A stretch of 61,752 nt of DNA, from NCBI RefSeq assembly GCF_009910845.1, contig NZ_SIJB01000031.1, forward strand, positions 1-61,752. The letters are read 5' to 3'. This DNA comes from Chengkuizengella marina (lineage in GTDB: Bacteria > Bacillota > Bacilli > Paenibacillales > KCTC-33759). A model generated the notes under the pieces. The model had not been told where the DNA came from, did no database searches, and saw nothing but the letters and a program-made list of their open reading frames with translations. The first letter of the stretch is position 1. Each line of letters starts with the position of its first letter. The position numbers and the translations under genes are program-made. Below, piece after piece: positions 10,214 to 20,117 of the stretch.

Positions 10214-10248
10214 TAAAAAAATACCGTCCAATGTTTATGGACGGCATT
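10214..10248 (-). terminator. Terminator of the minus-strand gene ending at 10253
   Basis: CCGTCCA (10224-10230) and TGGACGG (10238-10244) form a stem. The A-run at 10215-10221 is a T-run on the minus strand, so it terminates transcription of the antisense gene. Confidence 0.88.
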
Positions 10249-10252
10249 CCTT

Positions 10253-10639
10253 TTAAGATAAATTAAAAAAACCAAGTGTCGCACATTTTTTAGATTCTTT
10301 ACTTACCGTATCTTCAAGATCAATATCTAACAGATTACAAAGTGAAGACATGTAAAATAAATTTTTGCCAAGCTCTGAAACCACGGCTTCCTTACATTGA
10401 TCGCACATTTGTCCCTGTAGATGGTTCTCAAGTAATTCCTTTGCCTGTTCTAGTGTCATTTCTGTAGAATAGGTTTGTTTTTGTGCCTGTATTTCAATAC
10501 AGCCACATTCTGTGACTGCTTTTACAACGGCACGATGTATGGATGCATTAGATTGATCGAACTTTGACAATACATCCATAAGACTTCGGTGACGGAGAAG
10601 CAGATCTGATACTTGATTTTGAAATTGTTTTAATTGCAT
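10253..10639 (-). CDS. Small cysteine-containing conserved protein, MazG-like helical pattern
   Basis: I do not know its function. The 128-aa product is mostly helical. It contains CGCIE near residue 45, an MCDQCKE pair near 78-81 and a late KKCATLG. The segment SELGKNLFYMSSLCNLLDID recalls the last helices of MazG-type nucleotide pyrophosphohydrolases, but I do not see the acidic ExxE…ExxD metal set, so activity is doubtful. I recall similar proteins beside pssA/yacL in Paenibacillus genomes; that is memory, not a search. ATG at 10639 has GAGGTGA 12 bases upstream. It is antisense to its neighbours and has its own terminator. Confidence 0.8.
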   Translation of the reverse strand: MQLKQFQNQVSDLLLRHRSLMDVLSKFDQSNASIHRAVVKAVTECGCIEIQAQKQTYSTEMTLEQAKELLENHLQGQMCDQCKEAVVSELGKNLFYMSSLCNLLDIDLEDTVSKESKKCATLGFFNLS

Positions 10640-10821
10640 AACGTAAAAAGTTCACCTCATTATGCTGCATTTATTTCCATTATATAAGAAATATGCTAAT
10701 AATTCAAAGGTTCAAACGAAATTATATGATGAAAAATTAGTTTAAAAAGATTAGGTTGTTAAAAATTGGTTCATAATTGTAAGGAGGGATTTTCTAAAAA
10801 AACTAGGAGGTGAAATTTTAT

Positions 10822-11889
10822 ATGTTAAAAAGGTTGATACAAATAAGCTTCGTTATCATTGGAGGTGTAATAGGAAATAGATTTAGTACCTTTTTTGAAT
10901 CCTTGATTGGCTTAGAAACACAGCAAAATAGTCAATATATTATCATGGGAATGGGGATGTTGTTGTTTTTCTTAATCTCTTTAATCGCCATCTTTTTTTA
11001 TAATAATGTGATTGAAAAGATGGAGGAAAAACTAGCTAGGGTTCCATTATCTCACTTGTTATCAGGTATTGTAGGACTTATCTTCGGTTTACTTGTCTCC
11101 GTTATGTTGTATCCAGCTATCTCAACAATTAATGGGATGGGTAATTTTGTTCCAATTATTTTCACTGTCATTTTAGGTTATGTAGGATTTAGAGTTGGAT
11201 TTAGTAAAAAAGAGGAAATCAGTTCCATAATATCTAGAAAAGATCAGTCTAAGGAAAATGGAGAAAATGAAGGGTTTGACGGTGATCATAAAATATTAGA
11301 TACAAGTGTAATTATAGATGGCAGAATAGCGGATATATGTAAAACTGGTTTTGTAGAAGGCACGTTAGTAATTCCTGAATTTGTATTAGAAGAATTACAA
11401 CATATTGCTGATTCATCGGATTTATTAAAAAGAAATCGCGGTCGCAGAGGGTTGGATATTTTAAATAAAATCCAAAAAGAATTAGATGTAAAAGTGTTGA
11501 TTTATGAAGGGGATTTTGAAGAGATATCAGAAGTAGATTCAAAGTTAGTGAAATTAGCTAAAGTTTTAATGGGTAAAGTGGTAACAAACGATTATAATTT
11601 AAACAAAGTATGTGAGTTACAAGGTGTTTCCGTACTCAATATTAATGATCTTGCAAATGCTGTTAAACCGGTTGTGCTGCCAGGTGAAGAAATGTTGGTG
11701 CAAGTCATTAAAGATGGAAAAGAAAATGGACAAGGTGTAGCCTATCTTGATGATGGCACGATGATAGTTGTTGAAGGTGGAAGTGACTTTATTGGAACAA
11801 ATATTGAGGTACTGGTGACCAGTGTTTTGCAGACTTCTGCTGGCCGTATGATTTTTGCTAAACCAAAATTGTTGGAAAAAGCGCTATAA
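10822..11889 (+). CDS. yacL: PIN/TRAM domain membrane protein (YacL family)
   Basis: About four N-terminal membrane segments (residues 1-125) are followed by a cytosolic PIN domain starting [12 protein letters not shown], with conserved acidic residues including [11 protein letters not shown]-terminal TRAM-type beta barrel follows ([18 protein letters not shown]). PIN domains are usually nucleases, and TRAM binds RNA; the actual substrate of this family is not established. The start is ATG 10822, since AGGAGGTG at 10805-10812 overlaps the alternative GTG 10810. It precedes ispD, the usual order in Bacillales. Product is 355 aa. Confidence 0.93.
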   Translation: MLKRLIQISFVIIGGVIGNRFSTFFESLIGLETQQNSQYIIMGMGMLLFFLISLIAIFFYNNVIEKMEEKLARVPLSHLLSGIVGLIFGLLVSVMLYPAISTINGMGNFVPIIFTVILGYVGFRVGFSKKEEISSIISRKDQSKENGENEGFDGDHKILDTSVIIDGRIADICKTGFVEGTLVIPEFVLEELQHIADSSDLLKRNRGRRGLDILNKIQKELDVKVLIYEGDFEEISEVDSKLVKLAKVLMGKVVTNDYNLNKVCELQGVSVLNINDLANAVKPVVLPGEEMLVQVIKDGKENGQGVAYLDDGTMIVVEGGSDFIGTNIEVLVTSVLQTSAGRMIFAKPKLLEKAL

Positions 11890-11970
11890 AAACATTATGA
11901 TATATAGGAGTGTTCAAAGTTGGGAGTTATGATTTTGGACATTTCTATTTTGTTTTTAGGCGGGGATTGG

Positions 11971-12684
11971 ATGTCAAACTTGGGTGTAGTTATTGTTTCA
12001 GCAGGCAAGGGAACAAGAATGAAAACTGAACAAAGTAAGCAGTATATCGAGTTGCAAAACAAACCTATTCTTGTACATACTTTGGAACAATTTCATAATA
12101 TAAAAGAAATAAAACATATCCATGTCGTTGTAGGATCAGATGATGTGAAACAGGTTGAATCATACAAAGAAATATATCATCTTCATAAAGTAACCCGTGT
12201 GATTCCTGGGGGCAAGGAACGACAAGACTCAGTTTACAGAGGTCTACTTTCATTTGATGAATCTATTGATTGGGTCATGATTCATGATGGGGTTCGTCCA
12301 TTTGTAACAGAGGATGATATTATGGCTTGCTGGAGGAAAGCAGAGGAGAAAGGAGCTGCAGTTTTGGCTGTTCCTGTGAAAGATACCATTAAACTTGTGA
12401 ATGAGAATATGGATGTACTGTCAACACCAGATCGTACACAATTATGGGCGGTTCAAACCCCACAAGTTTTTCGATTAAAAGAGTTAATAAAAGCACATGA
12501 GAATGCAAAAGAACAAAAGTTACTTGGGACAGATGATGCCATGTTAATGGAGATGGTAGGTGCTTCAATTCATGTCGTTCCAGGTGACTATCAAAATATT
12601 AAAATAACAACACCTGATGATTTAGAGTATGCTCAATTTATTCTGGCAAAAAAAATAACTTCGAACAACATGGATGGGGAATAA
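11971..12684 (+). CDS. ispD: 2-C-methyl-D-erythritol 4-phosphate cytidylyltransferase
   Basis: IspD joins CTP and MEP to give CDP-ME, the third step of the MEP isoprenoid pathway. The nucleotide-binding motif SAGKGTRMK near residue 9, then [16 protein letters not shown] and the VRPF…AVPVKDTIK stretch are characteristic. The 237-aa form starting at ATG 11971 aligns with family N-termini. A longer in-frame version from TTG 11920 has a good AGGAG and cannot be excluded; it would add 17 mostly hydrophobic residues. It lies 26 bp before ispF. Confidence 0.94.
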   Translation: MSNLGVVIVSAGKGTRMKTEQSKQYIELQNKPILVHTLEQFHNIKEIKHIHVVVGSDDVKQVESYKEIYHLHKVTRVIPGGKERQDSVYRGLLSFDESIDWVMIHDGVRPFVTEDDIMACWRKAEEKGAAVLAVPVKDTIKLVNENMDVLSTPDRTQLWAVQTPQVFRLKELIKAHENAKEQKLLGTDDAMLMEMVGASIHVVPGDYQNIKITTPDDLEYAQFILAKKITSNNMDGE

Positions 12685-12710
12685 GGTTATGTGGAGAGGG
12701 GAACATAGAC

Positions 12711-13193
12711 ATGATTCGTATAGGGCAAGGATTTGATGTACATCAGTTAGTTGAGGGAAGAGCATGTATTATTGGCGGGGTGGAAATACCGTATGAGAAA
12801 GGGCTGTTAGGGCATTCGGATGCAGATGTTCTTTTACATGCCATTACGGATGCGATCTTAGGTGCAATGGGTAAAGGTGATATTGGTACGCATTTTCCTG
12901 ATACTTCAGAGGAATTTAAAGATGCTGATAGTAAGGTACTATTGAAAGAAGTTTGGAGAATGGTAAAGGATGATGGATTTAAACTGGGAAATGTAGATGC
13001 AACGATTATTGCGCAAAAGCCCAAAATGGCCCCATATATACCACAAATGGTGTCTGTTATTTCTGGATTATTAGAAACGGACCCATCACAAGTGAATGTC
13101 AAAGCTACAACTACAGAAAAACTTGGATTCACAGGTAGAGGTGAGGGGATTTCTGCTCTATCGGTTGTTTGTTTAACAAAAGATATGCTATGA
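12711..13193 (+). CDS. ispF: 2-C-methyl-D-erythritol 2,4-cyclodiphosphate synthase
   Basis: IspF cyclises CDP-ME 2-phosphate to MEcPP with loss of CMP, two steps after IspD. The zinc site is visible as GFDVH (D9, H11) and LGHSDADVL (H35-D37 region), and the ending [16 protein letters not shown] is the conserved trimer cavity segment. Length of 160 aa is standard. Fused IspDF proteins exist elsewhere; here the two are separate genes. AGAGGGG precedes the ATG. Confidence 0.97.
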   Translation: MIRIGQGFDVHQLVEGRACIIGGVEIPYEKGLLGHSDADVLLHAITDAILGAMGKGDIGTHFPDTSEEFKDADSKVLLKEVWRMVKDDGFKLGNVDATIIAQKPKMAPYIPQMVSVISGLLETDPSQVNVKATTTEKLGFTGRGEGISALSVVCLTKDML

Positions 13194-13233
13194 TTTGAAA
13201 TATTGACCAGGAGAGTATATAGGAGGAGAAAGC

Positions 13234-14706
13234 ATGTCTAGAGAAGAAGTTCGTGTTCGTTATGCACCTAGTCCAACTGGACATTTACATATAGGTAATG
13301 CCAGGGCTGCACTATTTAACTATTTATTTGCACGCAGTTTAAATGGGAAATTTATTGTGCGAATCGAAGATACAGATTTAAAAAGAAATGTAGAAGGTGG
13401 AGAAGCCAGTCAATTAAAAAACTTGGCTTGGCTAGGGTTAGATTGGGACGAAAGCATTGATAAAGATGGTGGTTATGGTCCTTACCGTCAAACTGAACGT
13501 CTTGAAATTTATAAAAAATATTGGCAGCGTCTTTTAGATAGAGATTTAGCATATCCATGTTACTGTACAGAGGAAGAACTAGAAGCAGAACGTGAACAGC
13601 AAAAAGCATCTGGTGAAATGCCAAAGTATTCTGGAAAGTGTAAACATCTGTCAGAGGAAGATAAAAAAGAATTAGAGAATAAGGGAAGAATCCCTAGTGT
13701 TCGTTTTAAAGTGCCAATAGATCAAACTTACACCTTTGATGATATTGTTAAAGGAACTGTTTCATTTGATTCCAGTGATACAGGTGATTTTGTAATCGTA
13801 AAGAAAGATGGCATTCCTACTTATAATTTTGCTGTTGTTATAGACGATTATTTGATGAAAATATCGCATGTATTAAGGGGAGATGATCATATATCCAATA
13901 CCCCACGACAGTTAATGATTTATGAAGCATTGGGATGGGAAGCACCTATTTTTGGGCATATGACTTTAATCGTAAATGAACAGCGAAAAAAATTAAGTAA
14001 ACGTGATGAATCAACCATTCAATTTATTGAGCAATACCATGATTTAGGATTCTTACCAGAGACATTATTTAATTTTATTGCTTTATTAGGCTGGTCTCCA
14101 GAAGGAGAGGAAGAAATTTTTTCAAAAGAGGAGTTAATTAACCTATTTGACCCTGCTCGTTTATCTAAAAGCCCAGCTGTTTTTGATACGAATAAATTAA
14201 ACTGGATGAATAATCATTACATTAAAAATGCTGAACTTACTACTGTTGTAAACTTGACATTGCCTCATTTACAGAAGGCCGGGTATATTTCTGAAACGTT
14301 AGATGAAGAGGAATTGAATTGGGTTACAGATGTGATTGCACTTTTAAAAGAAAAACTAGACTTTGGAGCACAAATTGTAGAGTTATCTGAATTATTTTTT
14401 AAAGAAGAATATAAGATAGAGAAAGATGCAGAGCAGATTTTAAAAGAAGAGCAAGTGCCTGTAGTTTTACAAAGTTTCATTTACCAATTGGAACAAACTG
14501 AGGAATTTGCAGCAGATGTGATTAAAAAACTGCTTAAAAATGTCCAAAAAGAAACTGGATTTAAAGGAAAACAATTGTTTATGCCTGTCCGTGCAGCAAT
14601 AACTGGGCAAATTCATGGACCTGATTTAAATCAGACCATCTTTTTATTAGGTAAAGACAAAGTAATTCAAAGACTTCAGGCATTAGACTCATTGTTTTCT
14701 GCTTGA
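13234..14706 (+). CDS. gltX: Glutamyl-tRNA synthetase
   Basis: This class I synthetase charges tRNA-Glu, and in Bacillales usually also mischarges tRNA-Gln for later amidation by GatCAB. The HIGH motif [13 protein letters not shown] is near residues 10-22, and the KMSKS equivalent is KLSKRDE near 253. Between them is a CYCTEE…CKHLS cysteine/histidine module near residue 108. The 490-aa length is typical. AGGAGGAG precedes the ATG. It sits between ispF and the cysteine T-box, as in Bacillus. Confidence 0.98.
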   Translation: MSREEVRVRYAPSPTGHLHIGNARAALFNYLFARSLNGKFIVRIEDTDLKRNVEGGEASQLKNLAWLGLDWDESIDKDGGYGPYRQTERLEIYKKYWQRLLDRDLAYPCYCTEEELEAEREQQKASGEMPKYSGKCKHLSEEDKKELENKGRIPSVRFKVPIDQTYTFDDIVKGTVSFDSSDTGDFVIVKKDGIPTYNFAVVIDDYLMKISHVLRGDDHISNTPRQLMIYEALGWEAPIFGHMTLIVNEQRKKLSKRDESTIQFIEQYHDLGFLPETLFNFIALLGWSPEGEEEIFSKEELINLFDPARLSKSPAVFDTNKLNWMNNHYIKNAELTTVVNLTLPHLQKAGYISETLDEEELNWVTDVIALLKEKLDFGAQIVELSELFFKEEYKIEKDAEQILKEEQVPVVLQSFIYQLEQTEEFAADVIKKLLKNVQKETGFKGKQLFMPVRAAITGQIHGPDLNQTIFLLGKDKVIQRLQALDSLFSA

Positions 14707-14728
14707 AAATTCGTTATACTGTGATAAA
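14703..14728 (+). promoter_or_regulatory. Probable promoter of the cysE T-box transcript
   Basis: TTGAAA at 14703-14708 overlaps the gltX stop. GATAAA at 14723-14728, preceded by TG-T, is 14 bases later; TAAATA two bases on is an alternative -10 with 16-base spacing. The TGTGATAAAT element recurs at two other promoters in this window. Confidence 0.55.
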
Positions 14729-14734
14729 TATGAT

Positions 14735-15017
14735 AATAACCTCATAATTTGAGGAAATATAAGCGTTGATCAGGAAAGTAATTTTAAGAAAGAATGATCA
14801 GAGAAGGGTAATCATGAGCATAAGCTCTGGCTGCGAGTTATCCAATTCAATTCTTAGAATGAAGTGCACCTGTGAGCTTTGCAGCTGAAAGACATTTAGG
14901 CTGTGACGATTGGCTCATGTTACGAGTTTTGAGAGGGAAAAACTTATTGTTTTTTCCAAACAGAGTGGAACCGCGTACTTTACGTCTCTGTAGCAAACAT
15001 GCTACAGAGGCTTTTTT
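14735..15017 (+). promoter_or_regulatory. Cysteine-specific T-box leader upstream of cysE-cysS
   Basis: T-box RNAs read the aminoacylation state of one tRNA. The T-box core GAGTGGAACCGCG is at 14963-14975, with TGGA ready to pair with the UCCA end of uncharged tRNA-Cys. A terminator follows: GTCTCTGTAGCA (14984-14995) with TGCTACAGAGGC (15000-15011), then six Ts. In stem I the specifier is TGC at 14865-14867 (GAAGTGCACC context), a cysteine codon followed by the expected purine. Low charged tRNA-Cys should therefore switch on cysE and cysS. The exact 5' end is inferred. Confidence 0.93.
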
Positions 15018-15109
15018 ATTGGGAATTGTAAGTATTAAACCAGATTTCAATAGGAAATTTTATATATCTTAATTTTTACATTTTAATTTATGAAAGGAGA
15101 ATTGACATC

Positions 15110-15778
15110 ATGTTTGAAACAATCAGGTCTGATGTGCGTGCTGTATTTGATAACGACCCAGCTGCCCGTAGTGTTTTTGAAGTTATTTTTACTTATTCTG
15201 GGTTACATGCGTTGTGGTCACATCGAATTGCACATTGGTTTTTCAAAAGAAAACTTTTAACAATTGCCCGCATCATCTCTCAAATCAACCGTTTTTTAAC
15301 TGGAATTGAAATTCATCCGGGTGCTACTATTGGAAAAAGATTGTTTATAGATCATGGCATGGGTGTTGTTATAGGAGAAACCTGTGAAATTGGGAATGAT
15401 GTAGTTTTATATCAAGGTGTAACATTAGGTGGAACAGGAAAGGAAAAAGGAAAGAGACATCCTACAATAGGAAATAATGTAGTTATCAGCTCAGGTGCTA
15501 AAATATTAGGTTCCTTTAAAGTTGGTGATCATTCAAGAGTAGGTGCCAATGCGGTTGTGCTGCAGGAAGTTCCCGAGCATAGTACGGTTGTTGGGATTCC
15601 TGGAAGGATAGTGAAGCAAAATGGAGTTAGAATAAATAAGTTAGATCATTGCAATCTTCCAGACCCAGTTTATGATATTTGTCTCAAATTACAATCTGAG
15701 ATTGACACATTAAAAAATGAATTAGAAGCGGTAAAAAAAAGTGGAGGTAAAAAGGACGATGGCGTTAAAAGTTTTTAA
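15110..15778 (+). CDS. cysE: Serine O-acetyltransferase
   Basis: CysE acetylates serine with acetyl-CoA to O-acetylserine, the carbon skeleton for cysteine. The left-handed beta-helix hexapeptide region is clear ([20 protein letters not shown], then [10 protein letters not shown]), with the catalytic-region HG and the substrate loop [15 protein letters not shown]-terminal helical tail follows. It is 222 aa. GAAAGGAG precedes the ATG. It is controlled by the cysteine T-box, and its last 20 bp overlap the start of cysS. Confidence 0.97.
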   Translation: MFETIRSDVRAVFDNDPAARSVFEVIFTYSGLHALWSHRIAHWFFKRKLLTIARIISQINRFLTGIEIHPGATIGKRLFIDHGMGVVIGETCEIGNDVVLYQGVTLGGTGKEKGKRHPTIGNNVVISSGAKILGSFKVGDHSRVGANAVVLQEVPEHSTVVGIPGRIVKQNGVRINKLDHCNLPDPVYDICLKLQSEIDTLKNELEAVKKSGGKKDDGVKSF

Positions 15779-17159
15779 TACATTATCACGTAAAAAAGAA
15801 GAGTTCCAGCCTATAGAACATGGGAAAGTAAAGATGTATGTATGTGGACCTACTGTTTACGGTTATATTCATATTGGAAACGCTAGACCACTCATTTTTT
15901 TTGATGTAGTTAGAAAGTATTTAGAAACTTTAAAATATGAGGTTGACTATATCATAAACTTTACGGATGTGGATGATAAGATTATTAAAAAAGCTAATGA
16001 AATGAAAAAACCTGTATCGGAAGTAGCAGAACAGTTTATTGAGGCATATCTTGAAGATTCTAAAAATCTTGGTGTCAAGCAAGCAACCGGTTATCCTCGT
16101 GTTACTGAAAACATGCAAGAAATTATAGCATTTATTGCTAAGTTAGTAGATGATGGCTATGCTTATGCAAATGATGGGGATGTGTTTTATAGAACAAATA
16201 AATTTGCAGAATACGGAAAGTTATCTCATCAAAAAATAGAAGAGCTTCAATATGGCAAAAGAATTGAAGTAGATGAGAGAAAAGAAAATCCTCAAGATTT
16301 TGTATTATGGAAAAAAGCAAAGCCAGGGGAGGTATTTTGGGAAAGTCCATGGGGAGACGGAAGACCTGGCTGGCATATTGAATGTTCAGCAATGGCAAGT
16401 AAATTTTTAGGGAAAACTATGGATATCCACGGTGGAGGACAGGATTTACAATTTCCTCATCATGAATGTGAAATTGCGCAATCTGAAGTTGTTCATCATG
16501 CTCCTCTTGCTAAGTATTGGCTTCATAATGGTTATGTAAATATTAATAATGAAAAAATGTCGAAGTCACTTGGTAATGGGATAAATGTTACTCAGCTGCT
16601 TTCTAAATATAGTGGGGAAGTGATTCGTTATTTTATATTAAGCACACACTATAGGAATCCACTTAATTTTTCAGATGAGATTATGGAACAAGCAGAACAG
16701 AGCTTAATTAGAATACACAATTGTATTTCAAATTTAAATTATAGATTAAAAAATACGAATGATGATAACAATGTTGAACAAGATTTAGAACAAAAAATCA
16801 GTCTTATTGAAGAGAGCTTCCATGAGCGGATGCAGGATGATTTTAATACAGCAGATGCTATTACATCCATGTTTGATTTAGTGAGTGAAACGAATCAATA
16901 TCTAAATCAAGAGCAAGTCATTCAAGCCAACTTACAACGGTTAAAGGGTGTTTTTAATGAAATGAACGCTATATTAGGTCTATTCACTGAGGAAAACAAT
17001 GATTTATTAGATGAAGAGGTTGAGAATCTTATCGAAGAACGTATGGAAGCGAGGAAGAGTAAAAATTGGGCAAGGGCGGATGAAATAAGAGATTTATTAC
17101 AACAACAGGGGATTATATTAGAAGATACACCACAGGGAATGCGTTGGAGAAGAAAGTGA
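15759..17159 (+). CDS. cysS: Cysteinyl-tRNA synthetase
   Basis: It charges tRNA-Cys, whose uncharged form is sensed by the T-box upstream. HIGH-type motif [10 protein letters not shown] follows the zinc-binding CGPT segment near residue 28; HIECSAMA and the [10 protein letters not shown] zinc ligands are present; KMSKS is at about residue 266. The 466-aa form starts at ATG 15759 with GGAGG at 15743-15747. Because it overlaps cysE by 20 bp, translation of the two is probably coupled. Confidence 0.97.
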   Translation: MALKVFNTLSRKKEEFQPIEHGKVKMYVCGPTVYGYIHIGNARPLIFFDVVRKYLETLKYEVDYIINFTDVDDKIIKKANEMKKPVSEVAEQFIEAYLEDSKNLGVKQATGYPRVTENMQEIIAFIAKLVDDGYAYANDGDVFYRTNKFAEYGKLSHQKIEELQYGKRIEVDERKENPQDFVLWKKAKPGEVFWESPWGDGRPGWHIECSAMASKFLGKTMDIHGGGQDLQFPHHECEIAQSEVVHHAPLAKYWLHNGYVNINNEKMSKSLGNGINVTQLLSKYSGEVIRYFILSTHYRNPLNFSDEIMEQAEQSLIRIHNCISNLNYRLKNTNDDNNVEQDLEQKISLIEESFHERMQDDFNTADAITSMFDLVSETNQYLNQEQVIQANLQRLKGVFNEMNAILGLFTEENNDLLDEEVENLIEERMEARKSKNWARADEIRDLLQQQGIILEDTPQGMRWRRK

Positions 17160-17587
17160 GTCAATTTGAACAAAACCAGCCTCTTTTTTCTTTTTCGCCA
17201 AACAAAGAACCTAATTTATTAAATCCACTTGTACTAGCATATTTAGGGGATGCGATATATGATACCTATATACGTATGTATTTAATTTCACGTTCCCATC
17301 ATAAACCGAATCATTTGCATCATGAAGCAACCAAGTTTGTTTCAGCAAAAGCACAAGCTCAATATTTGAAAATATGGCTTCCACATCTCAGTGAAGAGGA
17401 ACAAGATATTGTAAGACGGGGTCGTAACGCTAAATCTGCATCCATCCCAAAAAATGCGGATGTATTGGATTATCGTCATAGTACTGCGTTTGAATGTTTA
17501 ATCGGATACTTATATTATAAACAGCAGCATGATCGGTTGAGTCAATTGCTAAAAATGATTATAGATGATTATGAAAAAAGAATATAA
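17156..17587 (+). CDS. mrnC: Mini-ribonuclease III
   Basis: Mini-III is an RNase III catalytic domain lacking the double-stranded RNA-binding domain; in Bacillus it trims both ends of 23S precursor RNA. The conserved LAYLGDAIYD segment holds the catalytic acidic residues, and VRRGRNAKSA…YRHSTAFECLIGYLY is typical. I chose GTG 17156, overlapping the cysS stop as GTGA with GGAGA just upstream; TTG 17144 is an alternative. The result is 143 aa, the usual length. Confidence 0.94.
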   Translation: MSQFEQNQPLFSFSPNKEPNLLNPLVLAYLGDAIYDTYIRMYLISRSHHKPNHLHHEATKFVSAKAQAQYLKIWLPHLSEEEQDIVRRGRNAKSASIPKNADVLDYRHSTAFECLIGYLYYKQQHDRLSQLLKMIIDDYEKRI

Positions 17588-17619
17588 ATGTGAACTTCTA
17601 CTTAGAAAGGGAGATACCA

Positions 17620-18354
17620 ATGGAGGCAGAATATATAGCAGGAAAACATTCTGTTTTAGAAGCAATACGTTCTCAAAGATCCATTCATAAAATATGGATT
17701 TCTGATCAAGCACAAAAATCATCCATCCAACCTATAGTAACAGAAGCAAAAACTTCTGGTGCAATTTTGCAGTATGTAGATAAGAAAAAGTTAGATCAAA
17801 TGGTTCCAGGTATAAAACATCAAGGAGTAGTAGCTCAGGTAGCATCATATCAATATGCAGAAGTAGATGATATTCTTAAAGCCGCTGCAGAAAAAAATGA
17901 AGCTCCACTTATTCTTATCCTTGATGAAATCGAAGACCCTCATAATTTGGGTTCCATTTTGCGTTCTTGTGATTGTACAGGAGTGCATGGAGTAATTCTT
18001 CCTAAGAGACGTTCTGCAGGTTTAACAGCATCTGTTTCTAAAACTTCTGCTGGAGCAATGGAACATATCCCTGTTGCAAGAGTTACAAATTTAGGACAAA
18101 CAATTGATAAATTAAAAAAACAAGGGATATGGATTGCTGGGGCAGATGTTTCAGCAGAAGATAATTTATATCGAACCGATTTAACTCTTCCAATAGGTAT
18201 TGTCATCGGTAATGAACATAAGGGAATCGGGAGATTAATTAAAGAAAAATGTGATTTTTTAATTAAACTTCCTATGTACGGTCAGATTAATTCTCTTAAT
18301 GCTTCCGTTGCAGCTGGTGTCATTATGTATGAAGTAGTTCGGCAGCGACATTAA
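17620..18354 (+). CDS. rlmB: 23S rRNA (guanosine-2'-O-) methyltransferase RlmB-type
   Basis: This SPOUT-fold enzyme of the TrmH family methylates ribose, in RlmB at G2251 of 23S rRNA. The N-terminal substrate domain (YIAGKHSVLEAIRS) is followed by the knotted SAM site: LDEIEDPHNLGSILRS, IGNEHKGIG and the closing MYGQINSLNASVAAG. Start is ATG 17620 with AAAGGGAGA in front; the upstream GTG 17590 lacks a good site. It is 244 aa. The specific target guanosine is inferred from the family. Confidence 0.92.
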   Translation: MEAEYIAGKHSVLEAIRSQRSIHKIWISDQAQKSSIQPIVTEAKTSGAILQYVDKKKLDQMVPGIKHQGVVAQVASYQYAEVDDILKAAAEKNEAPLILILDEIEDPHNLGSILRSCDCTGVHGVILPKRRSAGLTASVSKTSAGAMEHIPVARVTNLGQTIDKLKKQGIWIAGADVSAEDNLYRTDLTLPIGIVIGNEHKGIGRLIKEKCDFLIKLPMYGQINSLNASVAAGVIMYEVVRQRH

Positions 18355-18366
18355 GAAGAGTGAAAG

Positions 18367-18885
18367 ATGATGGAAGAATATTTGATTGTGGACGGTTATA
18401 ATATGGTCGGGTCCTGGCCCGAACTTATAAAAACATCTGAGACAAGTTTAGAAGAAGCACGCAATCAGTTAATTAAAATGCTAGCTGATTATCAAGGATA
18501 TTCAGGCATGAAAATCATCGTTGTATTTGATGCTCATCAAGTTCCTGGAATTGGTGTGAAAGAGAAGAATTACAAAATAAAAGTCATCTATACAAAAGAA
18601 AAAGAAACTGCAGATGAATGTATTGAAAGGTTAGTTACAGAGTTGTCCCATCGAAAAAGAGATATACATGTTGCTACTTCAGACTATGTAGAACAACGTG
18701 TAACTTTTGGTAAAGGGGCATTGAGAAGATCTGCCAGAGAATTATGGATGGATATTCAAGAGAGCAGAAAGAAAGTAGAGAAAAAAATAACAAAACATAC
18801 CAAAAAAAGCAGCTATTCATTTGATAGTAAATTATCTAGTGATGTGAAAGATATTTTCGAAAAGTGGCGCAGGGGAGAAAAGTAA
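18367..18885 (+). CDS. rae1: Rae1-type NYN domain ribosome-associated endoribonuclease
   Basis: The family (formerly YacP) cuts mRNA in the ribosomal A site in Bacillus subtilis. The PIN/NYN fold begins YLIVDGYNMVGSWPEL with its acidic residue, then VVFDAHQVPG, ETADECIERLV and VATSDYVEQ supply further acidic residues. A basic tail (KKVEKKITKHTKKS) near residue 140 is likely for RNA or ribosome contact. It is 172 aa, standard length. It starts at ATG 18367 or the adjacent ATG 18370, 12 bp after rlmB. Confidence 0.92.
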   Translation: MMEEYLIVDGYNMVGSWPELIKTSETSLEEARNQLIKMLADYQGYSGMKIIVVFDAHQVPGIGVKEKNYKIKVIYTKEKETADECIERLVTELSHRKRDIHVATSDYVEQRVTFGKGALRRSARELWMDIQESRKKVEKKITKHTKKSSYSFDSKLSSDVKDIFEKWRRGEK

Positions 18886-18924
18886 CAATTTTTCTAAAAA
18901 GGGAAATTCAATAAAGGCAAGTGG

Positions 18925-18954
18925 TTGACGGTTTTACTAGTAATCATGTATACT
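18925..18954 (+). promoter_or_regulatory. sigma-A type promoter of sigH
   Basis: TTGACG at 18925-18930 and TATACT at 18949-18954 are separated by 18 bases. It lies about 70 bp before the sigH start. In Bacillus the sigH promoter is repressed by AbrB; I do not see a diagnostic AbrB sequence because its sites have no strict consensus. Confidence 0.8.
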
Positions 18955-19022
18955 ATTTTTATCTAATTTTACAGTAAAATCTCAAAATTTGACAGTATCC
19001 TTGCAGGACCGGAGGGATTATA

Positions 19023-19670
19023 GTGAGCGTTGACCTCAACGAAAAGTTGCACGAGTATTACCTCAAAACGGATGAAGAAATTGTCGAATCGGTCCGAGAA
19101 GGCGACAATATTGCTCTAGAATACTTAATCAATAAATACAAAAACTTTGTGAGAGCTAAAGGGCGATCCTATTTTTTAATAGGAGCTGATCGGGAAGATA
19201 TTATTCAAGAAGGCATGATAGGACTTTATAAAGCTATTCGTGATTTTAGGGGAGATAAACTTGCTTCCTTTAAGGCATTTGCTGAATTATGTATCACAAG
19301 ACAAATTATTACCGCAATAAAAACGGCTACTAGACAAAAACATATTCCATTAAACTCTTATATTTCTTTGGACAAGCCTATTTATGATGAAGAATCTGAT
19401 AGAACTTTGTTAGATGTTATTTGTGGATCTAAGGTCACTGATCCAGAAGAATTAATGATTAATAAAGAAGAATTTAGTGGTCTTGAAGATAAAATGGGCG
19501 AAATTTTAAGTGATTTAGAACGTAAAGTGTTGATGTTATATTTAGATGGTAGATCTTATCAAGATATTGCATTGGATTTAGATCGACACATAAAATCTAT
19601 CGATAATGCTTTACAGAGAGTGAAAAGAAAATTAGAAAGATATTTAGAAGTAAGAGAATTAAATCAATAA
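19023..19670 (+). CDS. sigH: RNA polymerase sigma-H factor
   Basis: Sigma-H directs transition-state and early sporulation transcription. Region 2 is clear: EYLINKYKNFVRAK, then the -10 recognition segment GADREDIIQEGMIGLYKAIR. Region 4 at the C-terminus has DLERKVLMLYLDGRSYQDIA with a helix-turn-helix. It is 215 aa. Start is GTG 19023 after CGGAGGGA. The order rae1-sigH-rpmG-secE-nusG is that of Bacillales genomes, which separates it from other sigma-70 factors. Confidence 0.97.
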   Translation: MSVDLNEKLHEYYLKTDEEIVESVREGDNIALEYLINKYKNFVRAKGRSYFLIGADREDIIQEGMIGLYKAIRDFRGDKLASFKAFAELCITRQIITAIKTATRQKHIPLNSYISLDKPIYDEESDRTLLDVICGSKVTDPEELMINKEEFSGLEDKMGEILSDLERKVLMLYLDGRSYQDIALDLDRHIKSIDNALQRVKRKLERYLEVRELNQ

Positions 19671-19676
19671 ACTACT

Positions 19677-19711
19677 AAGCATCCTTATAGTATACATAAC
19701 GGTGCTTTTTT
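19677..19711 (+). terminator. Terminator of sigH
   Basis: AAGCATCC pairs imperfectly with GGTGCTT around a long loop, followed by a T-run. Confidence 0.65.
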
Positions 19712-19831
19712 AAGTTTTCTCTAGTATAACCACATACCCTTTTGGATAAGTTGTGTTAATATGATGTTTATTGTTTATTATTAAGAGTGAATGAGAATAA
19801 TGGATAATATCATCTTTTTGTTACCTTTTCC

Positions 19832-19860
19832 TTGACATGGTTTATTCATTGTGATAAATT
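19832..19860 (+). promoter_or_regulatory. Promoter of rpmG-secE-nusG
   Basis: Consensus TTGACA at 19832-19837 is followed after 15 bases by GATAAA (preceded by TG-T), or after 17 bases by TAAATT. The arrangement is almost the same as rRNA promoter P1 at the far end of the window. Confidence 0.75.
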
Positions 19861-19949
19861 TTTTTGGGTAGCCTTATTTTGTTACGCGTATATGTTAACA
19901 TAGACATAATAGACATGGATAACGAAAAGTTGTCTCGGGAGGTGACATC

Positions 19950-20099
19950 ATGCGGGTGATTATGACTCTTGCGTGTACAGTTTGTAAACGTAGAAATTAT
20001 ACATCAAACAAAAACAAACGAAACCACCCTGACCGCATGGAGATGAAGAAATATTGCAGTCATTGCAATCAGCATACGGTTCATCGTGAAACTAGGTAG
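19950..20099 (+). CDS. rpmG: 50S ribosomal protein L33
   Basis: This 49-residue protein begins [17 protein letters not shown]. It has the zinc-ribbon cysteines CTVC and CSHC, so it is the zinc-binding (C+) form; a zinc-free paralogue may exist elsewhere. The ATG at 19950 follows GGGAGGTGA. The second in-frame ATG (19962) would cut off five residues. It stands just before secE, the usual place of this paralogue in Bacillales. Confidence 0.96.
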   Translation: MRVIMTLACTVCKRRNYTSNKNKRNHPDRMEMKKYCSHCNQHTVHRETR

Positions 20100-20117
20100 T
20101 TTTTGGAGGTGTTTACT

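Noticed and set aside
10781-10800. Strong AAGGAGGGA before yacL without a nearby start codon
   Set aside because: No ATG, GTG or TTG frame at proper spacing; the second AGGAGGTG serves yacL.
14740-14754. CCTCA/TGAGG hairpin after gltX considered as terminator
   Set aside because: Short stem and no T-run; it is more likely part of the T-box leader start.
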